A stretch of DNA of 64,000 nucleotides from an uncultured Sphingorhabdus sp. (GTDB lineage: Bacteria; Pseudomonadota; Alphaproteobacteria; Sphingomonadales; Sphingomonadaceae). Positions within the stretch are counted from its first letter, which is position 1. The number at the start of each line of letters is the position of its first letter. Below the pieces are notes generated by a model that was not told the origin of the DNA, ran no database searches, and saw only the letters and a list, made by a program, of their open reading frames with translations. Below are positions 1-12,500 of the stretch, in pieces. Both the position numbers and the translations under genes were made by a program. The stretch is from positions 434,001 through 498,000 of the forward strand of contig CALMYW010000394.1 in the NCBI GenBank assembly GCA_937873665.1, written 5' to 3'.

Positions 1-362
1 CCCTTGTTTGAAACCGTATCGCCGCCAAGTAACGGAACGCCAAAATGCGTTAACACGCGCTCAAGCCCATCGGCGAAGCGCCTGTCCCAATCACTATCCC
101 CAAGCATGAACCCGAGCAGCACCCCCAAGGGTCGCGCGCCTTTGGCTGCAAGGTCCGACAGATTCGCCGATACAAGTTTCCACGCGACATCAGCGGGATC
201 CGCTTTGGGCAGCCAGTGCACATCCTCTGCCATCATGTCGTGAGTGAGGATCAGGGTTTCATTGCCAAGTTCGATGACGGCGGTATCGTCCATCAATCCA
301 CGCGCTGCCGGGTCTAGCGCCATGGCACGCATCATTTCGATGAAGGTGGATTCAGCGGTCAT
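1..362 (-). CDS. thiL: Thiamine-monophosphate kinase ThiL, N-terminal part (runs off left edge)
   Basis: Only the first 120 codons are in the window; the 3' end lies beyond base 1. The ATG at 362 gives MTAESTFIEMMRAMA followed by an LMDDTAVIELG segment, where the Asp pair matches the ThiL metal/ATP-binding start, and then LTHDMMAEDVHW and SANLSDLAAKGA. These are the familiar N-terminal motifs of ThiL, which phosphorylates thiamine monophosphate to thiamine pyrophosphate in the cytoplasm. It is the last visible gene of a leftward run hisG-hisD-nusB-thiL, and nusB-thiL adjacency is common in bacteria. A gap of 81 bases with a repeat element separates it from nusB. Confidence 0.88.
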   Translation of the reverse strand, partial: MTAESTFIEMMRAMALDPAARGLMDDTAVIELGNETLILTHDMMAEDVHWLPKADPADVAWKLVSANLSDLAAKGARPLGVLLGFMLGDSDWDRRFADGLERVLTHFGVPLLGGDTVSNK

Positions 363-374
363 CGAAGCACCGTA

Positions 375-431
375 GTGCTGTGCCTGTCGAAGCACGCCTC
401 GCCGGGAAGCGCCCTTCGACAAGCTCAGGGC
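375..431. repeat. Pair of short palindromic (REP-like) elements between nusB and thiL
   Basis: Two imperfect palindromes sit back to back. The first, 375-395, has arms GTGCT and AGCAC around a CTGTCGA core. The second, 411-431, has arms GCCCT and AGGGC around TTCGACAAGCTC. Similar CTTCGACAGGCTCAG-type palindromes are, from memory, common between genes in sphingomonad genomes. They could form hairpins in the nusB-thiL transcript and modulate its 3' stability. No second copy was seen in this window, so the repeat status rests on resemblance only. Confidence 0.5.
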
Positions 432-443
432 TACGGTTGGAAA

Positions 444-893
444 TCAATCCCGCTTCTCCTTCGCCACGGCATCGAGCAAGCCGTTGACGAACTTGGCATC
501 TTTCTTATCGAAAAACGCGTGCGCTACATCGACATATTCGTCGATCACCGTCGCCGTCGGCACGTCAGGGCGAGCCAGCAATTCATAGGCCCCGGCCCGC
601 AGCAATTGCAGCATTGTCTTGTCGAGGCGGCCGATCTTCCATTGTTCGCCAAGCTTGGCTTCAATCAATGCGTCAATCTCTTCCCGCCGGGCATCCACAC
701 CTGCGACCAGATCGTCGAAAAAGTCGATGTCAGCTTCTGCATATTGCGCGTCTTCAATTTCGGCACCCAGGCGGTGCGCGTGGAATTCGGACAATAAGCG
801 GGCAATCCCGATCGACTCCATATCCATCTGGTACAGCGCCTGTACGGCTGCAAGCCGCGCTGCGGCGCGGGCTTTGGAACGGGGTTTGCTCAT
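444..893 (-). CDS. nusB: Transcription antitermination factor NusB
   Basis: 149 residues, the usual NusB length. The N-terminus KARAAARLAAVQALYQMD and the C-terminal segments VIDEYVDVAHAF and KFVNGLLDAVA are standard NusB signatures. NusB pairs with S10 (NusE) on boxA RNA to allow antitermination of rRNA operons. The ATG at 893 overlaps the stop codon of hisD (ATGA arrangement), so it is probably translated from the hisGD transcript. Nothing unusual was seen in the sequence. Confidence 0.95.
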   Translation of the reverse strand: MSKPRSKARAAARLAAVQALYQMDMESIGIARLLSEFHAHRLGAEIEDAQYAEADIDFFDDLVAGVDARREEIDALIEAKLGEQWKIGRLDKTMLQLLRAGAYELLARPDVPTATVIDEYVDVAHAFFDKKDAKFVNGLLDAVAKEKRD

Positions 894-2179
894 AATCTCT
901 TTCTCACGCTTTCGGCATGTGCGGGCAAGCCCTCGGCTTCGGCCAAGGCGAGCGCCGCCGGCCCGATTGCCTTCAACGCCTTTTTGTCGAGTGCGATAAA
1001 GCTGGTGCGCTTCATGAAATCGAGCACGGACAGCCCCGATGAAAAGCGCGCACGCCGCCCAGTCGGCAGCACGTGGTTGGGGCCCGCCACATAATCGCCT
1101 ATCGCTTCGGGCGTCATACGGCCCAAGAAGACTGAGCCGGCATGGCGAACCAGATCGAACAGTTTTTCGGCGCGCTTGTCATCCACCGCCAGTTCGAGAT
1201 GCTCGGCGGCGAGACGGTTGACCAAAGGCATTGCCGTTTCAAGTTTATCGACGACGACGATCGCGCCATTGGTCTGCCAGCTTTCGGTCGCAACCTTTGT
1301 GGTAGCAAGTTGCGCCAGTTGCGCATCGATTTCAGCAGCGACCTTATCGGCGAAATCCGCATTGTCCGTGAACAGGATCGACTGGCTGGTCGGATCATGC
1401 TCGGCCTGGCTGAGCAGGTCGGCCGCGATCCATTCGGGCTTGTTCTTGCCATCCGCGACAACCACAATTTCCGATGGTCCAGCCACCATATCAATGCCGA
1501 CCACGCCATAAAGCTGGCGCTTGGCCTCTGCCACCCAGGCATTACCCGGGCCGGTGACAACGTCGACTGGCGCAATCCTCTCGGTCCCATAAGCAAGTGC
1601 GGCAATCGCCTGCGCACCGCCCAGCCGCCAGATTTCATCGACACCTGCCAAATGCGCCGCCGCCATCACCGTCGGATTTACCTCTCCCTGCGGAGTAGGT
1701 GTGACCATAACCAGACGTCCGACACCTGCCACCTTTGCCGGAATCGCGTTCATCAACACCGAGGAAGGATAGGCAGCGCGCCCGCCGGGCACGTAAACCC
1801 CGGCAGCATCAACCGCACTCCAGCGCGCACCCAGCCGCACGCCTTCCTCGTCGCGATAGTCGCGATCCTTAGGCAACTGCGCCTTGTGGTAAGCCTTGAT
1901 CCGATGTGCAGCAATTTTCAGGGCATCGCGCAATTCGGGGGCAAGCGACAGATAGGCAGCCTTGCATTCCTCCGCTGTAATCTGCCAGCCCTGCTCGCTG
2001 AGGCTGAAACCATCAAAACGCTCGGTCAGTTCAAGCAGTGCTACATCACCGCGGGCGCGGACGTCGCGGATCGTTTGCTCGACGATCGCCGATACATCGG
2101 CTTCGGCTTCACGGCGACCATTGACGAGCTTTTCAAACTGCCGGTCGAAATCGGGTTGATTTGTCGATAGCCTAAGCAC
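890..2179 (-). CDS. hisD: Histidinol dehydrogenase HisD
   Basis: Catalyses the last two oxidations of histidine synthesis (histidinol to histidine) using NAD and zinc. Diagnostic segments include [49 protein letters not shown] and the C-terminal [21 protein letters not shown] chose a GTG start at 2179 (429 residues, family-typical). It overlaps the hisG stop, and the frame upstream of it reads only through the 3' end of hisG. The stop overlaps the nusB start, giving a tightly packed hisG-hisD-nusB unit. Confidence 0.93.
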   Translation of the reverse strand: MLRLSTNQPDFDRQFEKLVNGRREAEADVSAIVEQTIRDVRARGDVALLELTERFDGFSLSEQGWQITAEECKAAYLSLAPELRDALKIAAHRIKAYHKAQLPKDRDYRDEEGVRLGARWSAVDAAGVYVPGGRAAYPSSVLMNAIPAKVAGVGRLVMVTPTPQGEVNPTVMAAAHLAGVDEIWRLGGAQAIAALAYGTERIAPVDVVTGPGNAWVAEAKRQLYGVVGIDMVAGPSEIVVVADGKNKPEWIAADLLSQAEHDPTSQSILFTDNADFADKVAAEIDAQLAQLATTKVATESWQTNGAIVVVDKLETAMPLVNRLAAEHLELAVDDKRAEKLFDLVRHAGSVFLGRMTPEAIGDYVAGPNHVLPTGRRARFSSGLSVLDFMKRTSFIALDKKALKAIGPAALALAEAEGLPAHAESVRKRL

Positions 2180-2822
2180 GTACCGCCTCACGGAATTTCT
2201 CGACGAGATCGGAAACGCGCGCATCTGTCTTGAATGCAGCCCGGTTGGCGACCAACCGTGCCGAGACTTCAGCGATTTTTTCGACCTCTACCAGTCCATT
2301 TTCCTTGAGCGTCTTACCCGACGAAACGAGATCGACAATACGGCTGGATAACCCAAGCAGCGGGGCGATTTCCATCGCGCCGTTGAGTTTCACGCATTCG
2401 GCCTGCACGCCGCGCGCAGCGAAATGCTTGCGCGTCAGATTGGGATATTTGGTAGCGACGCGAACATGCGACCAGCTGCGCGGATCGTCCGTCGCGGCCA
2501 GTTCAGCTGGTTCCGCTACCGAGATGCGGCAATGACCGATATTCAGGTCGACCGGCGCATACAGCTCCGAATAGTCAAACTCGTCGATAACATCTGAGCC
2601 CACAATTCCGGCTTGGGCGGCACCATGCGCCACGAAGGTGGCGACGTCAAAGGCGCGCACACGAATGATCCGCACGCCCGGATCGCTGGTGTCGAACATC
2701 AGCGCGCGGCTTTCCTTGTCGAAAAAGGCTGCTTCGGGTTCGATTCCGGCGGCCTGCATCAACGGCAAAGCCTCGTCGAGAATCCGTCCCTTGGGGATGG
2801 CAAAGATGATTGGCGCAGTCAT
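2172..2822 (-). CDS. hisG: ATP phosphoribosyltransferase HisG, short form
   Basis: First enzyme of histidine synthesis (ATP + PRPP). At 216 residues it is the short form that lacks the C-terminal regulatory ACT-like domain; short HisG enzymes work with a HisZ regulatory partner, which is not in this window. Motifs include [17 protein letters not shown] at the N-terminus, [26 protein letters not shown] and [25 protein letters not shown]. It is the promoter-proximal gene of the leftward operon. Only 48 bases separate it from the divergent DUF2332 gene. Confidence 0.93.
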   Translation of the reverse strand: MTAPIIFAIPKGRILDEALPLMQAAGIEPEAAFFDKESRALMFDTSDPGVRIIRVRAFDVATFVAHGAAQAGIVGSDVIDEFDYSELYAPVDLNIGHCRISVAEPAELAATDDPRSWSHVRVATKYPNLTRKHFAARGVQAECVKLNGAMEIAPLLGLSSRIVDLVSSGKTLKENGLVEVEKIAEVSARLVANRAAFKTDARVSDLVEKFREAVRA

Positions 2823-2870
2823 TGTCGGCGCGCTTTACTTGTGCGATGCAGCAAGGGCAAGGAGTAGTGC

Positions 2871-3917
2871 ATGTCCGACGCCATACGAAATGCCTTTCGC
2901 CAGCAGGCTACCGGTTGCCGCGCAATGAACTCGCCGCTCACGGCAGAGATACTCGAGACGCTAGCTTATACTCTCAATCAATGCACCCGCACAGGTGCGC
3001 GGATATTGGATTGGCCCGGGGATCCCATGGCAGATGCCCTGAAACTGCGGATTGCGGGGGGATTGCATGCATTGGCACGGTCTGGGCGAGATACCGAATT
3101 TACGGCTATGTATCGGGCTGGAACCGGCGATTTTGCGACGGTCCTCACACGCGTTCTGAAGGAATGGGATGATTGGCTATACCCTTGGCTCGACAGCCCC
3201 CCGCAAACGAACGAAGTCGGACGAAGCGCTGCGCTGATGGCCGGGTTGATGGTCGCGGTACAGCGACTCGATATGCCGATCGAACTGCTAGAACTTGGCT
3301 CCAGCGCTGGCCTCAATCTCAACCTCGACCGTTTCCGCTACAATCTGGGCAGGCTGGAGGCGGGACCAAATGATGCAGCAGTGCGCATCATGCCTGAATG
3401 GAACGGCCATGCCCCGGAAGGCCGATGGCCGCACGTCATCGCGCGCTGCGGTGTCGACCAGAATCCGCTCGACGTCGGCGACGACGCTATTGCCGAGCGC
3501 CTTCTCGCCTATTGCTGGCCCGACCAGCACGACCGGCTGGCGCGCCTGGAGGCCGCAATAGCAATTGCCCGCGCTTTTCCTCCAGCGGTCGCAGCAGGCG
3601 ATGCCGCCGACTGGACCGAGCATATGTTGGCCGAACCGCAAGCTAAAGGCACCGCACGCATCGTGATGCACAGTGTGTTTTGGCAGTATCTACCCGTGGA
3701 CGCGCAAAAACGGATTGAGGCGGCAATATTAAAGGCTGGCAAAACCGCAACCCCGGATTGCCCGCTTGGCTGGCTATCGTTCGAACCCGATCCGTCGACC
3801 ATTTCACCTATGCAATTGCGGTTGCGGGTGTGGCCGTCAGGTGAGTCACTACACCTGGCCGCCTGCCATCCGCATGGGGCATCGATTAATTGGTATGGGC
3901 GAGAAAATTCTGCATAG
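2871..3917 (+). CDS. DUF2332 family protein
   Basis: 348 residues, soluble, no signal peptide or membrane segment. The N-terminus (IRNAFRQQATGCRAMNSPL) and the central ELLELGSSAGLNLNLDRF segment resemble the DUF2332 family; the latter looks like a nucleotide- or SAM-binding loop, but no function has been assigned to the family. The start at 2871 has an AAGGAG ribosome-binding site 8 bases upstream. It is divergent from hisG. Its last 32 bases overlap, tail to tail, the 3' end of the alpha/beta hydrolase gene. Confidence 0.8.
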   Translation: MSDAIRNAFRQQATGCRAMNSPLTAEILETLAYTLNQCTRTGARILDWPGDPMADALKLRIAGGLHALARSGRDTEFTAMYRAGTGDFATVLTRVLKEWDDWLYPWLDSPPQTNEVGRSAALMAGLMVAVQRLDMPIELLELGSSAGLNLNLDRFRYNLGRLEAGPNDAAVRIMPEWNGHAPEGRWPHVIARCGVDQNPLDVGDDAIAERLLAYCWPDQHDRLARLEAAIAIARAFPPAVAAGDAADWTEHMLAEPQAKGTARIVMHSVFWQYLPVDAQKRIEAAILKAGKTATPDCPLGWLSFEPDPSTISPMQLRLRVWPSGESLHLAACHPHGASINWYGRENSA

Positions 3918-4809
3918 CAGCAATCACCGCTTCGGGCTTTTCCCAGGTAACAAAATGTCCGCAATCAGCGATGCGTTCAATGTGGATATCGGGCACCAAT
4001 TCGTCGATGCCTTCGATGTTGGAGGGTGCAAGCGCCTTGTCTTCCATCGCCCACACCAGCAGCGTCGGGATCGTCAGTTTCGGGACGCCCACAGCAGCCC
4101 ATTCAGGCACTTCAACAACTTCTCCGATGGCTGGAACCGAGATGATGGACGCGCGGTACCAGTTGAGCATCGCGGTTGCGGCTGCACGGTCTTCCCAGCC
4201 AGCCAGCAATTCCCCATATTCATAACTGTCCATGGCCTCCGGCTTCTGCCAACTCCATATCTTTTCAAGTACTGGCAACAATCCGCCGCCGTCGACGATG
4301 GCATCACAAGCCGGATCGCGAAAAAAGCGGACATATTGCGCCGACGCCCGTTGAACAGGATCGCTGACCAACAGCCGTTGATAAACCGCAGGGTGTGGCG
4401 CATTGGCAATCATCGCGCGAGTCACGCGTCCAGCCCATTGTGCATTCATACCACCGGGTTGGCCATTGAGCGCAACACTCCAAGCGATAGCACCGCCCCA
4501 GTCGTGACCTGCAATTGTGAAATCTTCGACTTCCAGAGCATCCGCCAAAGCGAAAACATCGGCTGTCAATTTGTCTGCCGTGTAAGCGTTTACATCTTTT
4601 GGTTTGGAAGATCCGCGATACCCGCGCTGATCAGGTGCAATACAGTAATAGTTTTCGGACAAGGCAAGTAATTGATGCCGCCATGTGCGATGCGATTCCG
4701 GAAAACCATGCAGGAAAATAATTGCCGGATTTGAGGGATCACCGACTACGCAGCAATCCAACTCAATATCTGTCGAAAGATAGATACGCCTTAAAGACGA
4801 TTTCAGCAC
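3886..4809 (-). CDS. Alpha/beta-fold hydrolase, epoxide-hydrolase-like
   Basis: 307 residues. The oxyanion motif HGFPES (about residues 34-39) is followed by APDQRGYRGSSKP and the nucleophile elbow AGHDWGGA. The Asp in GHDWGG is the nucleophile typical of epoxide hydrolases and haloalkane dehalogenases, not the Ser of lipases. The C-terminal DCGHFVTWEKPE supplies the catalytic His. The EH-type HGFPES/GHDWGG combination favours an epoxide hydrolase, but the substrate cannot be told from sequence. No signal peptide, so cytoplasmic. It overlaps the convergent DUF2332 gene by 32 bases. Confidence 0.85.
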   Translation of the reverse strand: MLKSSLRRIYLSTDIELDCCVVGDPSNPAIIFLHGFPESHRTWRHQLLALSENYYCIAPDQRGYRGSSKPKDVNAYTADKLTADVFALADALEVEDFTIAGHDWGGAIAWSVALNGQPGGMNAQWAGRVTRAMIANAPHPAVYQRLLVSDPVQRASAQYVRFFRDPACDAIVDGGGLLPVLEKIWSWQKPEAMDSYEYGELLAGWEDRAAATAMLNWYRASIISVPAIGEVVEVPEWAAVGVPKLTIPTLLVWAMEDKALAPSNIEGIDELVPDIHIERIADCGHFVTWEKPEAVIAAMQNFLAHTN

Positions 4810-4881
4810 AATACTCTCCGCAACCCCGACCTACAAAGAATTACATTAACAGGAAAAAGCAAATCGTATTGTATAAATTTG

Positions 4882-5763
4882 TCAAATCTCGCTGCGTGTC
4901 AGCGGAATTTCAGGAATGGGAATCCATTCGATTTCGTCGCCGGGTACTTTGGGAAAGCGCCCCGCTTTCCAATCATCCTTCGCCTGATTGATACGGTCGC
5001 GTGACGAGCTGACAAAATTCCACCAGACATGGCGCGGTGTCTTGAAGGCTTCGCCACCCAGCAGCATCACGCGCGCATCGCTTCCGGCGCGCAACGTCAT
5101 CGGTACGCCCGGCTGCAGGATATAGAGGCTGTGCGTTTCCAGCGGTTGCCCATCAAGGCTCGCTTCACCCATTGCGACAAGGACCGCGCGTTCGTCGGCC
5201 TGCGCATCAATCAGCAAGGCGGCCCCTGCGTTCATTGCAATGTCTGCATAGATGGTTTCGGCATGCTGAGTGGTGGGCGCTGTAGCACCCCACAGACTGC
5301 CCATGATGACGCGCGCGGTCACGCCGTCGCCGTCGATCTGCGGCAGATGATCCGCCGCGACATGTTCGAATGCCGGATCGATTTCTTCCTTGCCATCAGG
5401 CAGCGCAAGCCACGTCTGCATGCCTGATATCGGCGATCCGCTGACACGCTCAACAGCAGGTGTGCGTTCCGAGTGCACAATACCGCTGCCCGCAGTCATC
5501 AGGTTGAGTGCACCGGGCCTTATCGTCGCATAGGTGCCCAGACTGTCGCGATGATCGATCGCACCCTCAAACAGGTAAGTTACAGTTGCAAGGTTGATAT
5601 GTGGATGCGGGCGGACATCCATGCCCTGCCCGATGTCAAAATGCGCAGGGCCGAACTGGTCAACAAAAATGAACGGGCCTACCATGATCCGCGCCTTGCT
5701 GGGCAAGGTCCGGCGAACCTTGAACATCCCCAGATCGTGTGAGGTCGGTGTGACTACCAGCAT
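4882..5763 (-). CDS. Pirin family protein
   Basis: 293 residues of bicupin fold. The N-terminal cupin carries the pirin metal-binding pattern RPHPHINLATVTYLFEGA and GSGIVHSERTP, whose His residues plus a Glu bind iron. Bacterial pirins include quercetinases and redox-linked regulators; the role here is unknown. It starts 2 bases after the bolA stop, so bolA and pirin form one leftward transcript. The pairing with BolA, an Fe-S/redox-linked protein, fits a redox or iron-related role, but that is inference. Confidence 0.9.
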   Translation of the reverse strand: MLVVTPTSHDLGMFKVRRTLPSKARIMVGPFIFVDQFGPAHFDIGQGMDVRPHPHINLATVTYLFEGAIDHRDSLGTYATIRPGALNLMTAGSGIVHSERTPAVERVSGSPISGMQTWLALPDGKEEIDPAFEHVAADHLPQIDGDGVTARVIMGSLWGATAPTTQHAETIYADIAMNAGAALLIDAQADERAVLVAMGEASLDGQPLETHSLYILQPGVPMTLRAGSDARVMLLGGEAFKTPRHVWWNFVSSSRDRINQAKDDWKAGRFPKVPGDEIEWIPIPEIPLTRSEI

Positions 5764-5765
5764 GG

Positions 5766-6041
5766 CTATTCCCCGGGCGCCGTCGCCTTGATTGCCAGTG
5801 CATGGACGCGTTCTCCCGGCAAGTCTCCAAGCGCCTTGTTCACCATCCGCTGGCGCATCACACGGTTCACCCCAGAAAAGGCCGCGCTTTCGATTTCCAC
5901 CGTGAAATGGCTTTCACCCGAGCCATCGTCTCCGCTATGGCCGCGATGTTTGCCGCTATCGTTAATCACGGCAAGATGGCTTGGGGAGAAGGCCGCGATT
6001 AGCAGTGCCTCCATTTCAACTTGGATTTGTCCTTTTGTCAT
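5766..6041 (-). CDS. bolA: BolA family protein
   Basis: 91 residues, the usual BolA size. The core SHLAVINDSGKHRGH followed by GESHFTVEIESAAFSGVNRVMRQR and a GERVHALAIKA ending is the BolA signature (helix-turn-helix-like alpha/beta fold, conserved His for Fe-S binding with monothiol glutaredoxin). It is likely involved in Fe-S trafficking or stress morphology. First gene of a bolA-pirin pair, divergent from the J-domain gene with 45 bases between starts. Confidence 0.92.
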   Translation of the reverse strand: MTKGQIQVEMEALLIAAFSPSHLAVINDSGKHRGHSGDDGSGESHFTVEIESAAFSGVNRVMRQRMVNKALGDLPGERVHALAIKATAPGE

Positions 6042-6086
6042 GGCTTCCCTCTTCCCATATCATGTCTCTTTGGCCAAGGGGAAAGC

Positions 6087-6695
6087 ATGTCCGCACCACG
6101 CAATCCTGACAGATTCCATGGCCGCATGCGCGGGTCGCAGCGGGTGTGCCAGCACCCTCGCTGTCAGTATCCGGGTGAGTTTCGCGCGCCCAACCCCTAT
6201 GGCCGCCCGCCGGGACCGAATGGGCCGGGAGATTATCTTTATTTCTGCCTGGATCATGTACGCGAGTTCAACGCAGGCTATGACTGGTTTGACGGCATGT
6301 CTGCCGATGAAATTGCAAAGGCGCAGAGCCCGCTGAATGTCTGGCCGAGCGAAACACGGGCCTTCAAGGCGAACGGGGGTGCCGATTCGCCGCCGCGTTG
6401 GGCGGACTTCAACGACCCTCTGGAAGCCATTTCTGCGCGATTCAAAAACCGCATGGAATCTGCCGCCCCGAAACCGCGAGCAGATGGCAAATTCCTCTCG
6501 GGCGAAGACCGCAGCGCCTTAAAGACGCTAGGGCTTGGCCAAGATGCAGACCGCAAGGCCTTGCGCAGCGCCTATTCTCAGCTCGTACGCAAATATCATC
6601 CTGATAAAAATGGTGGCGACAGGACCCACGAAAAGGCTTTGCAAGACGTGATTGCCGCTTATACGCACCTCAAAACGGCACCAGCCTTTATCTGA
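6087..6695 (+). CDS. J-domain (DnaJ-like) protein upstream of cobS
   Basis: 202 residues from the ATG at 6087, preceded by an AAGGGGAAAG ribosome-binding site. The C-terminal ~60 residues form a J domain ([20 protein letters not shown] then [10 protein letters not shown] with the essential HPD). The N-terminal part has Cys/His residues ([20 protein letters not shown]) that could bind a metal; there is no glycine-rich or zinc-finger DnaJ region. It is an Hsp70 co-chaperone of restricted purpose. Only 11 bases separate it from cobS, an arrangement I recall as common in alphaproteobacteria. Confidence 0.88.
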   Translation: MSAPRNPDRFHGRMRGSQRVCQHPRCQYPGEFRAPNPYGRPPGPNGPGDYLYFCLDHVREFNAGYDWFDGMSADEIAKAQSPLNVWPSETRAFKANGGADSPPRWADFNDPLEAISARFKNRMESAAPKPRADGKFLSGEDRSALKTLGLGQDADRKALRSAYSQLVRKYHPDKNGGDRTHEKALQDVIAAYTHLKTAPAFI

Positions 6696-6706
6696 CGAGC
6701 AAGACC

Positions 6707-7699
6707 ATGACCGACATACCGAACATCCAGCCTGACAGCCGGGCGACCACCATCCTCGATGCACCCGACACCAAGGTGAATGTGCGCGAGATGTTCGGTA
6801 TCGATATCGACATGGAATGCCCGGCGTTCAGCGAGGCTGACGAACGCGTACCCGATCTTGATCCGGCCTATGTGTTCGACCCCGACACAACGCTCGCGAT
6901 CCTCGCCGGTTTTGCCTATAACCGTCGCGTGATGGTTCAGGGCTATCACGGCACGGGTAAGTCGACCCACATTGAACAGGTCGCAGCGCGCCTCAAATGG
7001 CCATGCATCCGCATCAACCTTGACGCACATATCAGCCGTATCGACCTTATCGGCCGCGACGCAATCGTATTGCGTGACGGGGTGCAGGTAACCGAATTCC
7101 GTGAAGGCCTGCTGCCGTGGGCGCTCCAAACGCCAACCGCGCTCGTGTTCGACGAATATGATGCCGGCCGTCCGGACGTGATGTTCGTGATCCAGCGCGT
7201 GCTCGAAGCCGAGGGCAAGCTGACACTGCTCGATCAGAACCGGGTTATCCGCCCCAACCCGTGGTTCCGCCTTTTCGCAACCGCCAACACGGTTGGCCTT
7301 GGCGATACCAGCGGGTTGTATCACGGCACGCAACAGATCAACCAGGGCCAGATGGACCGGTGGAATATCGTCGTCGGTCTGAATTATCTGCCAGCGCAGG
7401 TGGAGAGCGAGATCGTACTTGCCAAGGCGGGCGGCGACGCAGCCCAGATTGCCAATATGGTGAAGGTTGCCGAATTGACCCGTCAGGGATTCATAAACGG
7501 CGACATATCGACCGTCATGAGCCCGCGCACAGTGATCACCTGGGCGCAGAACGCAGCGATCTTCAAGGATGTGGGTTTCGCCTTCCGCCTTTCGTTCCTC
7601 AACAAATGCGACGATGCGGAACGGGCGCTGGTTGCGGAATATTATCAGCGGGTGTTCGGCAAGGATTTACCGGAAAGTGTAGCGGCGAAAGCGGGGTAA
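6707..7699 (+). CDS. cobS: Cobaltochelatase AAA+ subunit CobS
   Basis: 330 residues. [25 protein letters not shown] at the N-terminus is typical of CobS. Walker A is GYHGTGKST (about residues 84-92) and Walker B ALVFDEYD. In aerobic cobalamin synthesis CobS and CobT form an AAA+ cage that powers cobalt insertion by CobN. CobT often lies near cobS but is not found here or elsewhere in the window; instead a flavin monooxygenase starts one base after the stop. If the genome lacks cobN, the complex may have another role. Confidence 0.93.
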   Translation: MTDIPNIQPDSRATTILDAPDTKVNVREMFGIDIDMECPAFSEADERVPDLDPAYVFDPDTTLAILAGFAYNRRVMVQGYHGTGKSTHIEQVAARLKWPCIRINLDAHISRIDLIGRDAIVLRDGVQVTEFREGLLPWALQTPTALVFDEYDAGRPDVMFVIQRVLEAEGKLTLLDQNRVIRPNPWFRLFATANTVGLGDTSGLYHGTQQINQGQMDRWNIVVGLNYLPAQVESEIVLAKAGGDAAQIANMVKVAELTRQGFINGDISTVMSPRTVITWAQNAAIFKDVGFAFRLSFLNKCDDAERALVAEYYQRVFGKDLPESVAAKAG

Positions 7700-7700
7700 C

Positions 7701-9491
<1,791 letters not shown>

Positions 9492-9492
9492 A

Positions 9493-9515
9493 GGCCTGAG
9501 CCATTGGCTCAGGCC
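9493..9515. terminator. Bidirectional hairpin between convergent genes
   Basis: A perfect inverted repeat, GGCCTGAGCC and GGCTCAGGCC with a 3-base loop, sits between the monooxygenase stop (9491) and the amidohydrolase stop (9524). A 10-bp GC-rich stem between two converging genes suggests a terminator for both directions. No long T run follows on either strand, so it may act mainly as a 3' stabiliser. Confidence 0.7.
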
Positions 9516-9523
9516 CCTACGGA

Positions 9524-12500
9524 TCAATGACGGTGCTGGTTGCCCGCAGCTTCGGTGGAGCCTGAGGCGTAGCTTTTGCCACCCTGCCCGCCTTCCCACC
9601 AATAAGCGGGGCGTTTCCGGTTTCCGGTAACTTCCTCGTTCAGCGTGGCAGCATCGTAAAGCCTGCCGTTGATCATTACTTTCGCAACCTTTTCTGAATT
9701 GCGGATGTCGGCGGTCGGATCGGCATCAAGCACGACCAAATCGGCGAGTTTGCCTGCCTCAAGAGAACCGATATCCTTGTCATAGCCAAGCGAACGGGCG
9801 GATTCGATGGTCCCTGCACGCAATGCCTCAACCGGCGTCATGCCGCCACGGACGAAGGACCAAAGCTCCCAATGCGCGGCGATGCCGGGCTCCTGCCCAT
9901 GCGCACCGATCGATACGGGAACACCCAGCCGCGCCAGCTTGGCCGCTTCGCGGGCGCTTTCATCATCGACATAATTGTCTTCGGGCGCGATCGTCCGGCG
10001 GGCATTGTTCGCCACCAACACCGTTTCCGGAAAGTGCTTTTGCAATAGGGGCTGCTTCCACACTTCGGTATGGGCGCGCCAATAGGGGTCGGCTGCCGGG
10101 CCGCCATAGGTGACAACCAATGTCGGCGTGTAGCCAACCTTCGAGCGCGAGAAGAATTGCTGCACATCCTGATAAAAGGTTTCGACCGGGATATTGTGCT
10201 CGACCGTGGTGTTGCCATCGGCAATCAGGGTCATGTCGAGGCCGAAGAGCGAGCCGCCTTCGGCAACCGAGCGCATATTCTCGTCAATCGCCGCAGCTAC
10301 AACCTGCTGGCGCTGATCGCGGCGGGGCTGGTTGTAATTCTTGATGCTATGCGCGCCCTGCGCCTTCAGGCGACGGATGTGCGCCAGCGCATCGGCCTTG
10401 CTGTCGATCTGCGCATAGACATGCGGGTTCTTGGCACCATAGACGATCTCGCCGGTCGAAAAGCTGCGCGGGCCGATAATCTTACCCGCACGCACCATTT
10501 CAAGCGCGGGGAAGACCAATGCCGAACGGCTGGAAGGATCGTGCCGCGTGGTCACGCCCAGTGCAAGATTTACGGTCTCAGACCAGTTCACTTGCAGCGT
10601 CATTTCGTCGACGCCATAAGGCCCGTGCGCATGGGCATCGATCAGGCCGGGAATGATCGTCTTGCCGCTAACGTCCACCGTCGGCGTCCCCGCGGGGATC
10701 GTTGTCGAGGCAAGATCGCCGACCATTGCAATCCGGTTGCCTTCAACCAGCACAACGCCATTTTCGATGATGCCGCCATCAGCCCCGGCCATGGTCACAA
10801 TGCGCGCGCCGACCAGCGCCACCCTGCCGCTGGGCTTTTCCGCATTCACGCGCATGGAAAGAGACACACCCGTTTTCGGCGGTTCAAACTTTGTCGGCTT
10901 CGCATCCTTGGCCAGCGGGGCACTGGCAAAAAGCGCGCTGCGGTCTGCGCTGTACACCACCGGCCCCATCGACCAGTGCAGCTTGGCACCGCCATTGGAC
11001 CAATGGATCCAGTCTGCCCCATCACCGCTGGCCTTGGTAACCGGCATCGGGCCACCCGATGGAGATGCCGTTACTGCCTGCGTACCGGGCATCAACGGCA
11101 TGACGAAGGCCTGATAGTTTTGGCGGAATGCAAAATGGGTTCCGTCCGGCGAAACGCTATAGGCGTTGACCATCTCCCCTTCGGCGTGCGTGCGTTTGGC
11201 TTCGCCGTTCAAATCGGTGCTGACCAGCTTTGCACCCTTGGCGTCGCTGGTAGTGAAGAATATCCGATCATTGGCCGCTCCGAAATGCGGCGCTTCACCG
11301 TTGCTCGAAATGCGCTTGGCAGCACCGCCGTTGCTCGAAATGCGGTAAATTCCCGGCTCGGCGGAAGCGCGCGGGCTCACAAGGTAACCGCCATTCCCCT
11401 TTTCGAAAACAATCGTCTTGCCGTCGGGAGAAAAGCGTGGGCGGGCATAATGGCCTGCAACCTTGGTAATCGCCCGACTGGTCCCGCCACTGGCTGCCAC
11501 GCTGTGGATGGCGCCAAGCCCCGCATCGGTCCAGCGGACAAAGGCGATGGTCTTTCCGTCGGGTGACCATGTGGGATAGGCCTCCATAGCTTCGCTATCG
11601 TTGGTCAGGCGGCGCGGTTCGCCGCCGGCCACCGGCTTGACCCACAATTTACCCAGCGTTTCGAACGCGACCCTGCTGCCATCGGGCGACACGACCGCCC
11701 CGCGCGGGATTTTCGTTTCAAAACTGTCAGGTGCAACCTCCACAGGTGGGCGCGGCGGATCTATGACGCCGCGACTGTCATCAATGCGGAAAGCAATATT
11801 TTCGCTGGCACCACTTCCGACGTTCAGCTTGCGCAACTTTCCCCCAGCCCAGAATATCAATGCCGAACTGTCGGGTGTCCAGGCCATGTTGGGATAGACC
11901 CCCGTGACCGCCCAGGTTTCCTGCACGTCCTGATCGAGACTATCGTAAATCTTGCGGTCGGTCCCGGCCTCAAGGTCGCGCAAATAGAGTTTCGAACGGG
12001 TCTTTTCACGCCGCACATAGGCCAGTTTCTTGCCGTCAGGCGAAGGCGTGGGGCGTACCGCTCCGCCTTCACCACCGACAACAAACTCGATCTCTCCGGT
12101 TTCGATTGCATAGCGTTCGATGGCGAACAGCTGGTTGTTGGAGTCCTGCGCATATTCGAAGATCGGGCCTGGGGTTGTATTGCGCGTATAGTATATATGC
12201 TTGCCGTCGGGGGCGAAGATGGGTTCACCCAGCTCCTTCTGGTGCACCTCGTTGGGCTTCTTGACCAACGGCACACCGGCACCGCCAGAGATGTGATAAA
12301 GCCAGACCTCGCCTGTTCCGAGCGAACGCTGCGTAGTGAAATGCTTTTTCGCGGCAATGAACTGGCCGTCGGGGCTCCAGCTCGCCTGGTTGAGCAGGCG
12401 GAAATCTTCCTTTGTCAGCTGACGTTTGTCGCTGCCATCTGCATTCATGATCCAGATATTGTCGCCGCCGCCACGATCGGATGTGAAGGAAATGCGTTTG

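Noticed and set aside
10070..11566. 498-residue open frame antisense to the amidohydrolase
   Set aside because: It is the GC-rich shadow of a clear gene with signal peptide and family motifs; its own product is Arg/His-rich without recognisable domains.
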